Source of the DNA: JBGOTP01 sp041476545
GTDB lineage: Bacteria; Acidobacteriota; Vicinamibacteria; Vicinamibacterales; CAVVIG01
NCBI GenBank assembly: GCA_041476545.1
Contig: JBGOTP010000007.1
Coordinates: forward strand, 1 to 34,426
Reading direction: 5' to 3'
Length of the DNA stretch: 34,426 bases
Positions 14,131-20,824 of the stretch are shown here, one piece after another. Below the pieces are notes generated by a model. It ran no database searches. It saw nothing but the letters and a program-made list of their open reading frames with translations, and was not told the DNA's origin. Made by a program: the position numbers and the translations under genes. Every line of letters begins with the position of its first letter. The stretch's first letter is position 1.

Positions 14131-15219
14131 GTGAAGCTGATCATTGAACCGTCAGACGGCGTGGCACCGATTCTCTCCGCCATCAGGAGCGCGAAGAAGA
14201 GCATCGAGATTGTGATTTTCCGCTTCGACCGCAAGGATGTCGAAACCGCCTTGATGGGCGCGGCCGCCAAAGGCGTCCGCGTGACCGCCCTCATCGCTTT
14301 CGCAAACCGCGGTGGCGAGCAGAGCCTCCGGAAACTGGAGCTGCGGTTTCTCGACGCCGGCATCGTCGTGGCGCGCACCGCCAACGATCTGACCCGCTAT
14401 CACGACAAGTACATGGTGATCGATCGCCGCGTCCTGTGTCTCCTCTCGACCAATTTCACGCGGCTCGACATCGACCACAGCCGTGGCTTCGGCATCGTGA
14501 CCACCCGCGCGGACTGGGTACGCGAAGCCCGCCGGCTCTTTCGGGCCGATTGCAGCCGGACGAAGTACGCACCCAAGTTGGACACGTTCGTCGTCAGTCC
14601 GGCCAATGCCAGAAAGACGCTCGGCGCGTTCCTGCAGCGGGCGAAAACGGAGTTGCTCATCTACGATCCGCAGCTCACCGACACCGAGATGCTTCGCATG
14701 TTGCAGGAACGCGAGAAGGCGGGCGTCGTCATCAAGGTCATCGGCACCGCGGGCCGCCGTTTCCAGCTCGACGCGCAGAAGCTCGGCGGCATGCGGCTGC
14801 ACACGCGCACGATCATCCGCGATCGGCGCCACGCCTTCATCGGCAGCCAGAGCCTGCGCGCGCCAGAGCTCGACTCGCGCCGGGAGCTCGGCCTGATCAT
14901 TCAGGACGCGAAGGCGGTAAGAAAGCTCATCGAGACATTCGAAGCTGACTGGGACCCGAAACGCTCCAGGATGGCGCAGACAGACAAGGAGAAAGCAGCC
15001 GTGGCTTCAGACAAGCAGTCGGAGAAGGCAGTGGAAGTGCTGACGAAGGAAATGAGTCCTATCGTCGACACGGTGAAGGACGCCGTGAAGAAGGCGGTCG
15101 CCAAGGCCGGCGAAGAGGTCCTTGACGACAAGGACGTCAAGGACGCGATGAAGAAGGTCGTCAAGAAGGCCGTGAAGGACGCCGTCCACGACGCGGTCCA
15201 GGAGACCCGGGACGCCTAG
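14131..15219 (+). CDS. Phospholipase D-family protein with Lys-rich tail
   Basis: 362 aa from a GTG start with no clear ribosome site. Two PLD repeats are present. The first has a full HKD motif, HDKYMVID (His91, Lys93, Asp98); the second reads LHTRTIIRD (His224, Arg226, Asp231), so Lys is replaced by Arg. The family includes cardiolipin synthases, phospholipases and nucleases, and acts through a phosphohistidine intermediate. There is no signal peptide or transmembrane segment, so it is probably cytoplasmic or peripheral. Residues 283-362 form a charged amphipathic helix full of KKAVK and DAVKDA patterns, suitable for membrane or nucleic-acid contact. It is the last gene of the PAP2 operon. 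Confidence 0.85.
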   Translation: MKLIIEPSDGVAPILSAIRSAKKSIEIVIFRFDRKDVETALMGAAAKGVRVTALIAFANRGGEQSLRKLELRFLDAGIVVARTANDLTRYHDKYMVIDRRVLCLLSTNFTRLDIDHSRGFGIVTTRADWVREARRLFRADCSRTKYAPKLDTFVVSPANARKTLGAFLQRAKTELLIYDPQLTDTEMLRMLQEREKAGVVIKVIGTAGRRFQLDAQKLGGMRLHTRTIIRDRRHAFIGSQSLRAPELDSRRELGLIIQDAKAVRKLIETFEADWDPKRSRMAQTDKEKAAVASDKQSEKAVEVLTKEMSPIVDTVKDAVKKAVAKAGEEVLDDKDVKDAMKKVVKKAVKDAVHDAVQETRDA

Positions 15220-15288
15220 CGTCACACCACGACGCGGGCCGGAGGACGCGGCCCCTCCACTGCCGGCCTTCACCGGGCGAATCGCCCG
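15211..15288. terminator. Convergent gene ends with several short hairpins
   Basis: The PLD and NhaA genes converge across 50 bp. Three small inverted repeats cluster here: GACGC/GCGTC (15211-15223), GGAGG/CCTCC (15241-15258) and CGGGCG/CGCCCG (15274-15288, inside the NhaA 3' end). None has a U-run; together they may end transcription from both sides. Confidence 0.3.
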
Positions 15289-16415
15289 ATTCGGAGCAAT
15301 CGGGCCGCAGCGAACGCCAGCCCACCCCCCGCGATGGTGATGAGCCCGCCCATCTTCATCTCGAGCAGGAGCGGCCCGAGCGGCATCACGGCCGTCGCAA
15401 AGAACAAGGTGAAGACGAGTCCAATGGAGGCCGTGCAGCCAACCACCACAAGTTCCCGCCAGCCGAAGCGCTGAGGGAAGTGCAGCCCAGCGACGATCGC
15501 AACCGCGGCAGCCGCGACGATGCCGATCGGGCGTGCGAACGCGGCGATCGGAATCGCCCATATGCCGGCCTCGAGGCCGTGGATCGGGACGCCGGCATTG
15601 ACCAGCCCGAACAGCAGGAGCACGCCTTCCACGGGAAGGCGCCACCAGCGCTCGAACAGCGTCAACGTATCGTGAGCCTGTGGCGCCGCCTCGACCAGAA
15701 GGCCTGGATCACGTTTCGCGCGCGGGAAAAATGGAATGATTGGCACCAACGCGAGCGCGGGATGCACGCCGCCCAGGAACAGGGCCCACCAGGACACCAG
15801 GCCCGGACCGAGCAGGTACAGCCAAAAGGTCTTGACACCGCGGTGCCGCAAAGCGGCGGCCGAACCGACGGCGACGGCCATGAGACCAACACCAATGGCA
15901 GGGTGCACAGTGCCGATGGGTTGACCGATGGCCACTAGGACCAGACCAATCGCGTCGGCGGAAATCGCCAGCAGGAGCAGAAATGGAACGGCCGGATGAC
16001 GCCCAAAGATTAACCGCGCAATGATGTAGGTTCCAGGAATATCAATGGCACAGGCCGCCGCCCACCCGCCTTCGAGCATATGTTCACCGGCCGTGTGGAC
16101 AAACGCGAGATAGCACGCAATCGACACGACCACGCTGCCGATGGCGGCCGCGACGGGTAGCGCGGCCCGGCGCCAGGGATGAAGGGCTCCGCCCGGCAGC
16201 GTCGCCTCCACCACTTCCTTGGTAATCAGCGCAAAGAAGAACACGATGCCGACATCGTTCACGAGGAAGGTGGTGGCGTGCGCGAATCGGTAGTAGCTGT
16301 CCGGGAGTGTGTTGGCCCAGACGAGCGCGGCGGCGCAGCCAACCGGCAGCGCGAGCAGATAGTCGAGGATGAAACCCCAGGGACGAAGGCCGACCCACCG
16401 CCGTCTCTTCACCAC
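15270..16415 (-). CDS. NhaA-like sodium/proton antiporter with altered active site
   Basis: 381 aa with about 11-12 membrane helices. NhaA landmarks are recognisable: FFFALITKEVVEATLPGG (E. coli FF-x-x-x-G-L-E-x-K-R-E), GGWAAACAIDIPGTY (ATDIAFA, Asp125 equals Asp133), LAISADAIGL (LAIIDDLGAI) and LFGLVNAGV. The key pair Asp163-Asp164 becomes Ala153-Asp154, and Lys300 of GKPLGI becomes Arg295 in ARPIGI. Asp163 and Lys300 are central to electrogenic sodium/proton exchange in E. coli NhaA, so this protein may exchange with different stoichiometry, carry another ion, or serve another role. The GTG start (16415, or 16412) follows GGAAGGAGA, 15 bp after the phosphoesterase gene, so the two form one operon. 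Confidence 0.85.
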   Translation of the reverse strand: MVKRRRWVGLRPWGFILDYLLALPVGCAAALVWANTLPDSYYRFAHATTFLVNDVGIVFFFALITKEVVEATLPGGALHPWRRAALPVAAAIGSVVVSIACYLAFVHTAGEHMLEGGWAAACAIDIPGTYIIARLIFGRHPAVPFLLLLAISADAIGLVLVAIGQPIGTVHPAIGVGLMAVAVGSAAALRHRGVKTFWLYLLGPGLVSWWALFLGGVHPALALVPIIPFFPRAKRDPGLLVEAAPQAHDTLTLFERWWRLPVEGVLLLFGLVNAGVPIHGLEAGIWAIPIAAFARPIGIVAAAAVAIVAGLHFPQRFGWRELVVVGCTASIGLVFTLFFATAVMPLGPLLLEMKMGGLITIAGGGLAFAAARLLRIGRFAR

Positions 16416-16430
16416 ACTCTCCTTCCCTCG

Positions 16431-17342
16431 TCAGTGCGCCGGCGGCAGGAGACGGGTGACGGCGGCCCCTGGTCGGACCTGGCGCTGAATGGTCCCGGAA
16501 TCGACCGTCTTGCCGGTGCGGGAGATGGCCTGGAATGAGAGCTGGTTCCCGTCGATTTCCACGAGCACGAAACTCTGGTCCTCGTCGAATGCCATGGCGG
16601 TCGTGGCCGAGCGTTTCGTGTCGCCCTTTCTCAACTCACCCGCGGCCCCCTCGACGAAGTAGTAGATCCCTTTCTGCGGCGTGAGGCGTTCGTAAATGTG
16701 GTCGTGACCCGAAAAGACGACGTTGACGCCATAGGTGAGAAACAGCGGCTCGAACAGCACACGCACGTCGACAGAGGGGCCGTGTGTGCCGCCATCCGAA
16801 TACAACGGATGATGGAAATAGCAGATCTTCCATTCGTCCTGCGAACTCTTCAACGCGTTCTCGAGCCAGGCCAGTTCCTTCTGATCCACCTTGTTGCTGT
16901 CGAGCGCGAAGAAGTGGACGTTTTTCGTCGAGTAGCTGTAGTACCGCTCACCCCCCATGTTCCACAGAGGGTATCGACTGTTGACGGGATCGTCATGGTT
17001 GCCGAGCGAGGCGTAGAACTTGACGCCCATGTCGAGCAGCGCTTTGTACGGCTGCGAGAACTTTTTAACCAGGTCCTGCGGTCCCTGCCCGCCGTAGATG
17101 TTGTCGCCGAGCATGATGACCCGGTCGAACGGGAACGTCGCGTGGAACCGCGCCATCTGATTGGCGATGTCGTACTGCGGCGGATCGCCCGACCCGGCAT
17201 CGCCGATGGCGGCGAACTTCACCGAATTCGGTGCAGAGGGAAGCGCGAACTCCTGGGCCGTGGCGCTCCACCATCCGGAAAGGACGAGGAGCAGCGTCGA
17301 CAGAAGCCGAGCCTTGACGCTCAGCCGTAACATGTGCGGCAT
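16431..17342 (-). CDS. Secreted calcineurin-like metallophosphoesterase
   Basis: 303 aa. Signal peptide at 1-30 (basic start, hydrophobic core, SATAQ). All five blocks of the two-metal phosphoesterase fold are present: AIGDAG (Asp48), MLGDNIYG (Asp80, Asn81), ASLGNHDD (Asn115, His116), CYFHHPLYSDGG and FSGHDHIYERL. The closest type is the purple or tartrate-resistant acid phosphatase group, which removes phosphate from esters in the periplasm. The start ATG at 17342 is preceded by AGAAGG and begins the signal peptide; a longer reading frame to 17399 would run through the operator. Its promoter lies in the gap after the sortase gene, and NhaA follows. Confidence 0.9.
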   Translation of the reverse strand: MPHMLRLSVKARLLSTLLLVLSGWWSATAQEFALPSAPNSVKFAAIGDAGSGDPPQYDIANQMARFHATFPFDRVIMLGDNIYGGQGPQDLVKKFSQPYKALLDMGVKFYASLGNHDDPVNSRYPLWNMGGERYYSYSTKNVHFFALDSNKVDQKELAWLENALKSSQDEWKICYFHHPLYSDGGTHGPSVDVRVLFEPLFLTYGVNVVFSGHDHIYERLTPQKGIYYFVEGAAGELRKGDTKRSATTAMAFDEDQSFVLVEIDGNQLSFQAISRTGKTVDSGTIQRQVRPGAAVTRLLPPAH

Positions 17343-17357
17343 ATGCCTTCTGTCCGC

Positions 17358-17400
17358 AGCGTACCTCGCGTCGGAACGTGCGGCTGTGCGAAAGAGCACA
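17358..17400 (-). promoter_or_regulatory. Class II-type activator promoter for phosphoesterase-nhaA
   Basis: Palindrome on the minus strand TGTGC-TCTTTC-GCACA (17400-17385), perfect in both halves, a 21-bp gap, then -10 box TACGCT (17363-17358). The leader to the ATG at 17342 would be short, with AGAAGG inside it. Confidence 0.7.
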
Positions 17401-17425
17401 GAGTGTAACGGGGCACGCGTGGAGT

Positions 17426-18067
17426 TCAGCGCGACCCATGGCGCAATACCGCCTCAGGCCGGTTCAGCCGGCGGGCAGGATCGCGGCCTTCTCGTGCGCC
17501 GACGATGAAACGATCGGGCGCTCGGCCAAGATACGAGAACGGAAAGCATGTGATGAGCGTCAGGGTGCGTCCGCCCGTCGGCTCGATCACCTGGACGTCG
17601 GTGGGCGGCACGATGGCCGTCCATTCGACGACGTACGTGAAGTCTCCGTCTCGTGTGCTCAGCATGATCGTGTCGCCCGACTGCACCCTCTTCAGTTGGC
17701 TGAAGAATGTGTCGCGATGTCCGGCCAGTACGACGTTTCCCGTTTCACCGGGCAACGCCGTACGGGCGAGATGGCCAACGGCGCGTCGAAGAATGGCCGC
17801 CGAGTCCCCTTGGACCACGACGGCCGTGAGCCCGAGTCGAGGAATCTGAATCTCCCCAATCGATTTACCATAGGCCACCGGGGCCATCGTCGCGGTGTCC
17901 CGTCTGGCGCGATCGAATCGCCTCCGTTCCATCACCTGATAGACCTTCGCATCGGCGATGACGTACGCGTCGTACCCGAGCGCGAGGAGGCCCGCCACGA
18001 GCAGAATCCGAGCAACGAAGCGGCGGGCCACGTCCTTACCGCGCTGACCGAGCGGAGACGGTCGCAC
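17426..18067 (-). CDS. Sortase, class D-like
   Basis: 213 aa. One N-terminal membrane helix (about 19-37) and a sortase fold with catalytic His117 (VVLAGHRDTFF), Cys174 (TLTLITCFPF) and Arg186 (APDRFIV). These residues and the L-x-T-C-x-P-F context are typical of class D/E sortases, transpeptidases that cleave LPxTG-like motifs and attach proteins to an amine acceptor. The GTG start at 18067 overlaps the end of the substrate gene by 32 bp; a second GTG at 18031 just after that stop is an alternative. The upstream gene ends in an LPKTA sorting signal, so it is the evident substrate. Sortases are uncommon in diderms. Confidence 0.92.
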   Translation of the reverse strand: MRPSPLGQRGKDVARRFVARILLVAGLLALGYDAYVIADAKVYQVMERRRFDRARRDTATMAPVAYGKSIGEIQIPRLGLTAVVVQGDSAAILRRAVGHLARTALPGETGNVVLAGHRDTFFSQLKRVQSGDTIMLSTRDGDFTYVVEWTAIVPPTDVQVIEPTGGRTLTLITCFPFSYLGRAPDRFIVGAREGRDPARRLNRPEAVLRHGSR

Positions 18068-18806
18068 GCTTGCCGAACGCCGTCAGCCCAAACGCCGCAG
18101 CGATTGACGCAAGGCCGAACAGTCCGATGAGCGGCAGCGGGCTGGCCGTCTTCGGCAGTTGAGCGCCGTTCCGGGCGGACTGACCCGTCTGCGTGACGCC
18201 GTTCGCATCGGCCAGGGGCAACGGACCGATCGGCAGGACGAGGTCAACTTCGGAGTTGCTCGGGACCGCTTCAGGTGTCGTCTGGATTGCGTCGGCCACC
18301 GCCACTTCCCTGGCTTCGGGTGTGACGGCCACAATCGGCACGGTGTTCAGATCGGCGATGTTCACGACGTCAGCGGCGAGTGCCGGTACGACGACTCTGG
18401 ACGCCGCCGCCAACTCCCGCGCCCGCTTCTTGGGATAGACAAACTCCCGACCGAAGCGCTCCCCCGGATAGAACCACACGCGGAGCGCCTGAGGAGCGCC
18501 CTTGGGTCCCGGGTTGAACACGAGGACCGTCTGCTTGTTCGCCGTCAGACGGTAGTCCGAAATCGTCATCACTGTGGCGAGCAGCTTTGTGCCGGCCCGA
18601 TTGAAGACGCGCACGATGTGGCGATCGGAGAATGCGTCGGCAAGCGTGAACATGTACGTCCCCGCCGGGAAGACTGTGCCGGGAATCTCCCAAGGCTGAT
18701 TGAAGGTGAGGATCGCCGGTTTGGTATATTCATCGGCTCTGGCGCGTCCGGCCGAAACCACACCCAGCACGGTGATCGCGAGCGCGACTGCAATTGTTTT
18801 CATCAT
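18036..18806 (-). CDS. Exported protein with LPKTA sorting signal, sortase substrate
   Basis: 256 aa. Signal peptide (1-24, ending RARADE), then a compact domain (about 30-125) with FNQPWEIPGTVFPAGTYMF and RVWFYPGERFGREF, a pattern I know from uncharacterised exported proteins but cannot name. A low-complexity linker (130-215) leads to LPKTA (217-221), a hydrophobic helix (about 223-245) and a basic tail (GKRATVSARSAR). This is the tripartite cell-wall sorting signal, with Ala in place of the usual Gly. The sortase gene overlaps its 3' end. The start ATG at 18806 follows AAGGGAGA; a second ATG directly follows it. Confidence 0.88.
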   Translation of the reverse strand: MMKTIAVALAITVLGVVSAGRARADEYTKPAILTFNQPWEIPGTVFPAGTYMFTLADAFSDRHIVRVFNRAGTKLLATVMTISDYRLTANKQTVLVFNPGPKGAPQALRVWFYPGERFGREFVYPKKRARELAAASRVVVPALAADVVNIADLNTVPIVAVTPEAREVAVADAIQTTPEAVPSNSEVDLVLPIGPLPLADANGVTQTGQSARNGAQLPKTASPLPLIGLFGLASIAAAFGLTAFGKRATVSARSAR

Positions 18807-18841
18807 CTGTATCTGTCTCCCTTGTGTGATGTCGTGCCGCA

Positions 18842-18885
18842 AGCATGACGCGGGGCCGCTCGCTGGATGTGTGCACAAGAGCACA
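18842..18885 (-). promoter_or_regulatory. Class II-type activator promoter for the sortase pair
   Basis: On the minus strand TGTGC-TCTTGT-GCACA (18885-18870), perfect in both halves, a 22-bp gap, then CATGCT (18847-18842) as a poorer -10 box. It is back to back with the site for the OmpA gene, with centres 27 bp apart. Confidence 0.6.
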
Positions 18886-18896
18886 GACGCCAGCCC

Positions 18897-18939
18897 TGTC
18901 CCCGATTGAACAGCGCCCCGGCGGAGGAGCGCCTAGAGT
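18897..18939 (+). promoter_or_regulatory. Class II-type activator promoter for the OmpA-family gene
   Basis: Palindrome TGTCC-CCGATT-GAACA (18897-18912), a 21-bp gap, then -10 box TAGAGT (18934-18939). The half-sites are the same variants as those upstream of the coiled-coil gene. The leader to the ATG at 19013 would be about 67 nt. Confidence 0.6.
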
Positions 18940-19012
18940 CGGAGATGCTCGTCAGCCCCAATGCGACACTCGGCGCGCTGACGAGGATTCGTTTTTCTCC
19001 GGAGGTTTTCTC

Positions 19013-20713
19013 ATGTTCCGACACACTGCGTCAGTACTGCTCGCGTCCGGCATCATCGCCGCGGGCGTCGCGTCCGGTCAGAGTCTCTCCAACCCGACTC
19101 AACAGCCGACCGTCGCAACCCAAGGGCAGATGCCCATCTTCCGGATCACGGTGGTCGGGCGCACGACACCGGCCGTCAACTACCGGCCGCGTCACGGTGA
19201 TACGAAGATCGACTTCAGCGGCACGTCCCTGATGCCGAAGGCCGTCGGCGAGGCGGTCGTCACTGGCGAAAAGGGCTACATCAAGATCGACGCACAATTC
19301 GACAAGCTCGACTCCCCGTCGCGTTTCGGGCGCGAGTACCTGACGTACGTCCTGTGGGCCATCACACCCGAAGGACGCGCGACCAACCTCGGCGAGATTC
19401 AGGTGAAAGGTAACGACGCCAAGATGCAGGTCACGACACAGCTGCAGGCCTTTGGCTTGATCGTCACCGCCGAGCCCTACTTTGCCGTGACACAGCCGAG
19501 CGACGTCGTCGTCATCGAGAACGCCGTCCGCAAAGGCACCGAAGGCACCATCGAGGTGGTCGACGCGAAGTACGAGCTGCTCAAGCGCGGTTCGTACCTG
19601 ATGAATCAGGATGTCGAGCGGTTGAAGCTCAAGCCGCTCGATCCGGGTTCGCCGCTGGACCTCGCGGAAGCGCGCAATGCCGTCGCGCTGGCGCGCGCGG
19701 CTGGCGCCGATCGGTTCGCCACGGACACCTTCGCCAAGGCCACCGAGCAGCTGGCCGCGGCCGAAGACGCCAAAGTGCACAAAAAGGGCAGCAACAAGAT
19801 CATGATGCCCGCGCGGCAGGCGGCGCAGACGGCGGAAGACGCGCGGCTGATCGCCCTGCAGCGGCAGGAGCAGGCGTACAAGGTCGAGCAGAGCCGGCTG
19901 TCGCTTGCGCGCGAACAGGACGCGACCGATCGCGCCCAGTCGGAAGAGGCGCGGCGCCGGCAGGCCGAGATCAATACCCAGACGGCCGCGGTGGCGCGCG
20001 TGGCGGCCGAGCGCGACAAGGCGAATGCCGACGCGGCGCGTGTCACGGCCGAACGTGACAAGGCGAATGCGGATGCGGCGCGGTTCGCGGCCGAACGCGA
20101 CAAGGCGAATGCCGATACGGCACGTCTCTCGGCCGAACGCGACAAGGCGGGCGCCGATGCGGCGCGTGTCGCGGCGGAAAGCGCGCAGCGACAGGCCGAG
20201 GCATCACGCCTGGCCAGCGAAGCGCAGGCACGGGGCGCCGCGGCGAAGTCCGATCGGGACAAGGCCGCACTCCGGGAAGAACTCCGCGTGCAGTTGAACC
20301 TCATCCTGGAAACACGCGAGACGGCGCGCGGCCTGATCGTCAACCTGTCGGATGTGGTGTTCGATACCGCGAGCGCGAACCTGAAGCCGGGTGCACGGGA
20401 GAAGCTGGCGCGAGTCTCAGGCATCCTCGCCTCGCACGCCGGACTGCGCATGGACATCGAGGGGTACACCGACAGCGTCGGCACGGAAGACTACAACCAG
20501 CGGCTCTCGGAGCGGCGCGCCGAATCGGTTCGTGTGTATCTCGTGGAGCAGGGGATCGCGTCGACCTCCATCGGAGCCACGGGCCTCGGCAAAAACCACC
20601 CAGTCGCGACCAACGACACCGCAGCCGGACGACAGTTGAATCGTCGCGTTGAACTGATCGTGTCCGGCGACCTTATCGGAAGAACGTCCGTCGAACTCGT
20701 CGGCAGAAGGTAA
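19013..20713 (+). CDS. OmpA-family protein with long coiled-coil repeat region
   Basis: 566 aa. Signal peptide at 1-23 (ends GVASGQ). The first 190 residues look like a beta-rich exported domain without a name I recognise. Residues 220-265 (LAEARNAVALARAAGADRFA, then TFAKATEQLAAAEDAK) resemble DUF4398-type helical segments. An alanine-rich coiled coil follows (about 275-430) containing 14-aa repeats. The C-terminal OmpA peptidoglycan-binding domain (about 445-560) has VVFDTASANLKPGA, EGYTDSVGTEDYNQRLSERRAESV and GRQLNRRVEL, with the Asp and Arg that hold diaminopimelate. ATG 19013 has GGAGG 8 nt upstream. It probably bridges outer membrane and cell wall. A strong hairpin follows the stop. Confidence 0.92.
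   Translation: MFRHTASVLLASGIIAAGVASGQSLSNPTQQPTVATQGQMPIFRITVVGRTTPAVNYRPRHGDTKIDFSGTSLMPKAVGEAVVTGEKGYIKIDAQFDKLDSPSRFGREYLTYVLWAITPEGRATNLGEIQVKGNDAKMQVTTQLQAFGLIVTAEPYFAVTQPSDVVVIENAVRKGTEGTIEVVDAKYELLKRGSYLMNQDVERLKLKPLDPGSPLDLAEARNAVALARAAGADRFATDTFAKATEQLAAAEDAKVHKKGSNKIMMPARQAAQTAEDARLIALQRQEQAYKVEQSRLSLAREQDATDRAQSEEARRRQAEINTQTAAVARVAAERDKANADAARVTAERDKANADAARFAAERDKANADTARLSAERDKAGADAARVAAESAQRQAEASRLASEAQARGAAAKSDRDKAALREELRVQLNLILETRETARGLIVNLSDVVFDTASANLKPGAREKLARVSGILASHAGLRMDIEGYTDSVGTEDYNQRLSERRAESVRVYLVEQGIASTSIGATGLGKNHPVATNDTAAGRQLNRRVELIVSGDLIGRTSVELVGRR
20003..20212 (+). repeat. 42-bp tandem repeats in the OmpA-family gene
   Basis: Four well-conserved 42-bp units (20003-20170) and one diverged unit to 20212 encode the 14-aa pattern xAERDKANADAARx, two heptads per unit. 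Confidence 0.9.
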
Positions 20714-20730
20714 CCTGCGGTTTCTCGCTC

Positions 20731-20763
20731 CCGGTGGCGACGTTCACAACACGTCGCCACCGG
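20731..20763 (+). terminator. Perfect 13-bp hairpin after the OmpA-family gene
   Basis: CCGGTGGCGACGT (20731-20743) and ACGTCGCCACCGG (20751-20763) are exact reverse complements around a 7-nt loop. No U-run follows. It stands between the converging OmpA and M61 genes and could stop transcription both ways. Confidence 0.75.
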
Positions 20764-20824
20764 ACTTCACGGTCCATAGACCAAGACGTCTTAGGCTTCG
20801 CACACTCACTCCCGCGATCTCGTC

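Noticed and set aside
18845..19012. N-terminal extension of the OmpA-family protein
   Set aside because: The extension runs across both operators and has no protein sense; ATG 19013 has GGAGG and begins a signal peptide.
20003..20212. CRISPR-like repeat array
   Set aside because: Repeats are directly adjacent with no spacers and keep one coding frame.
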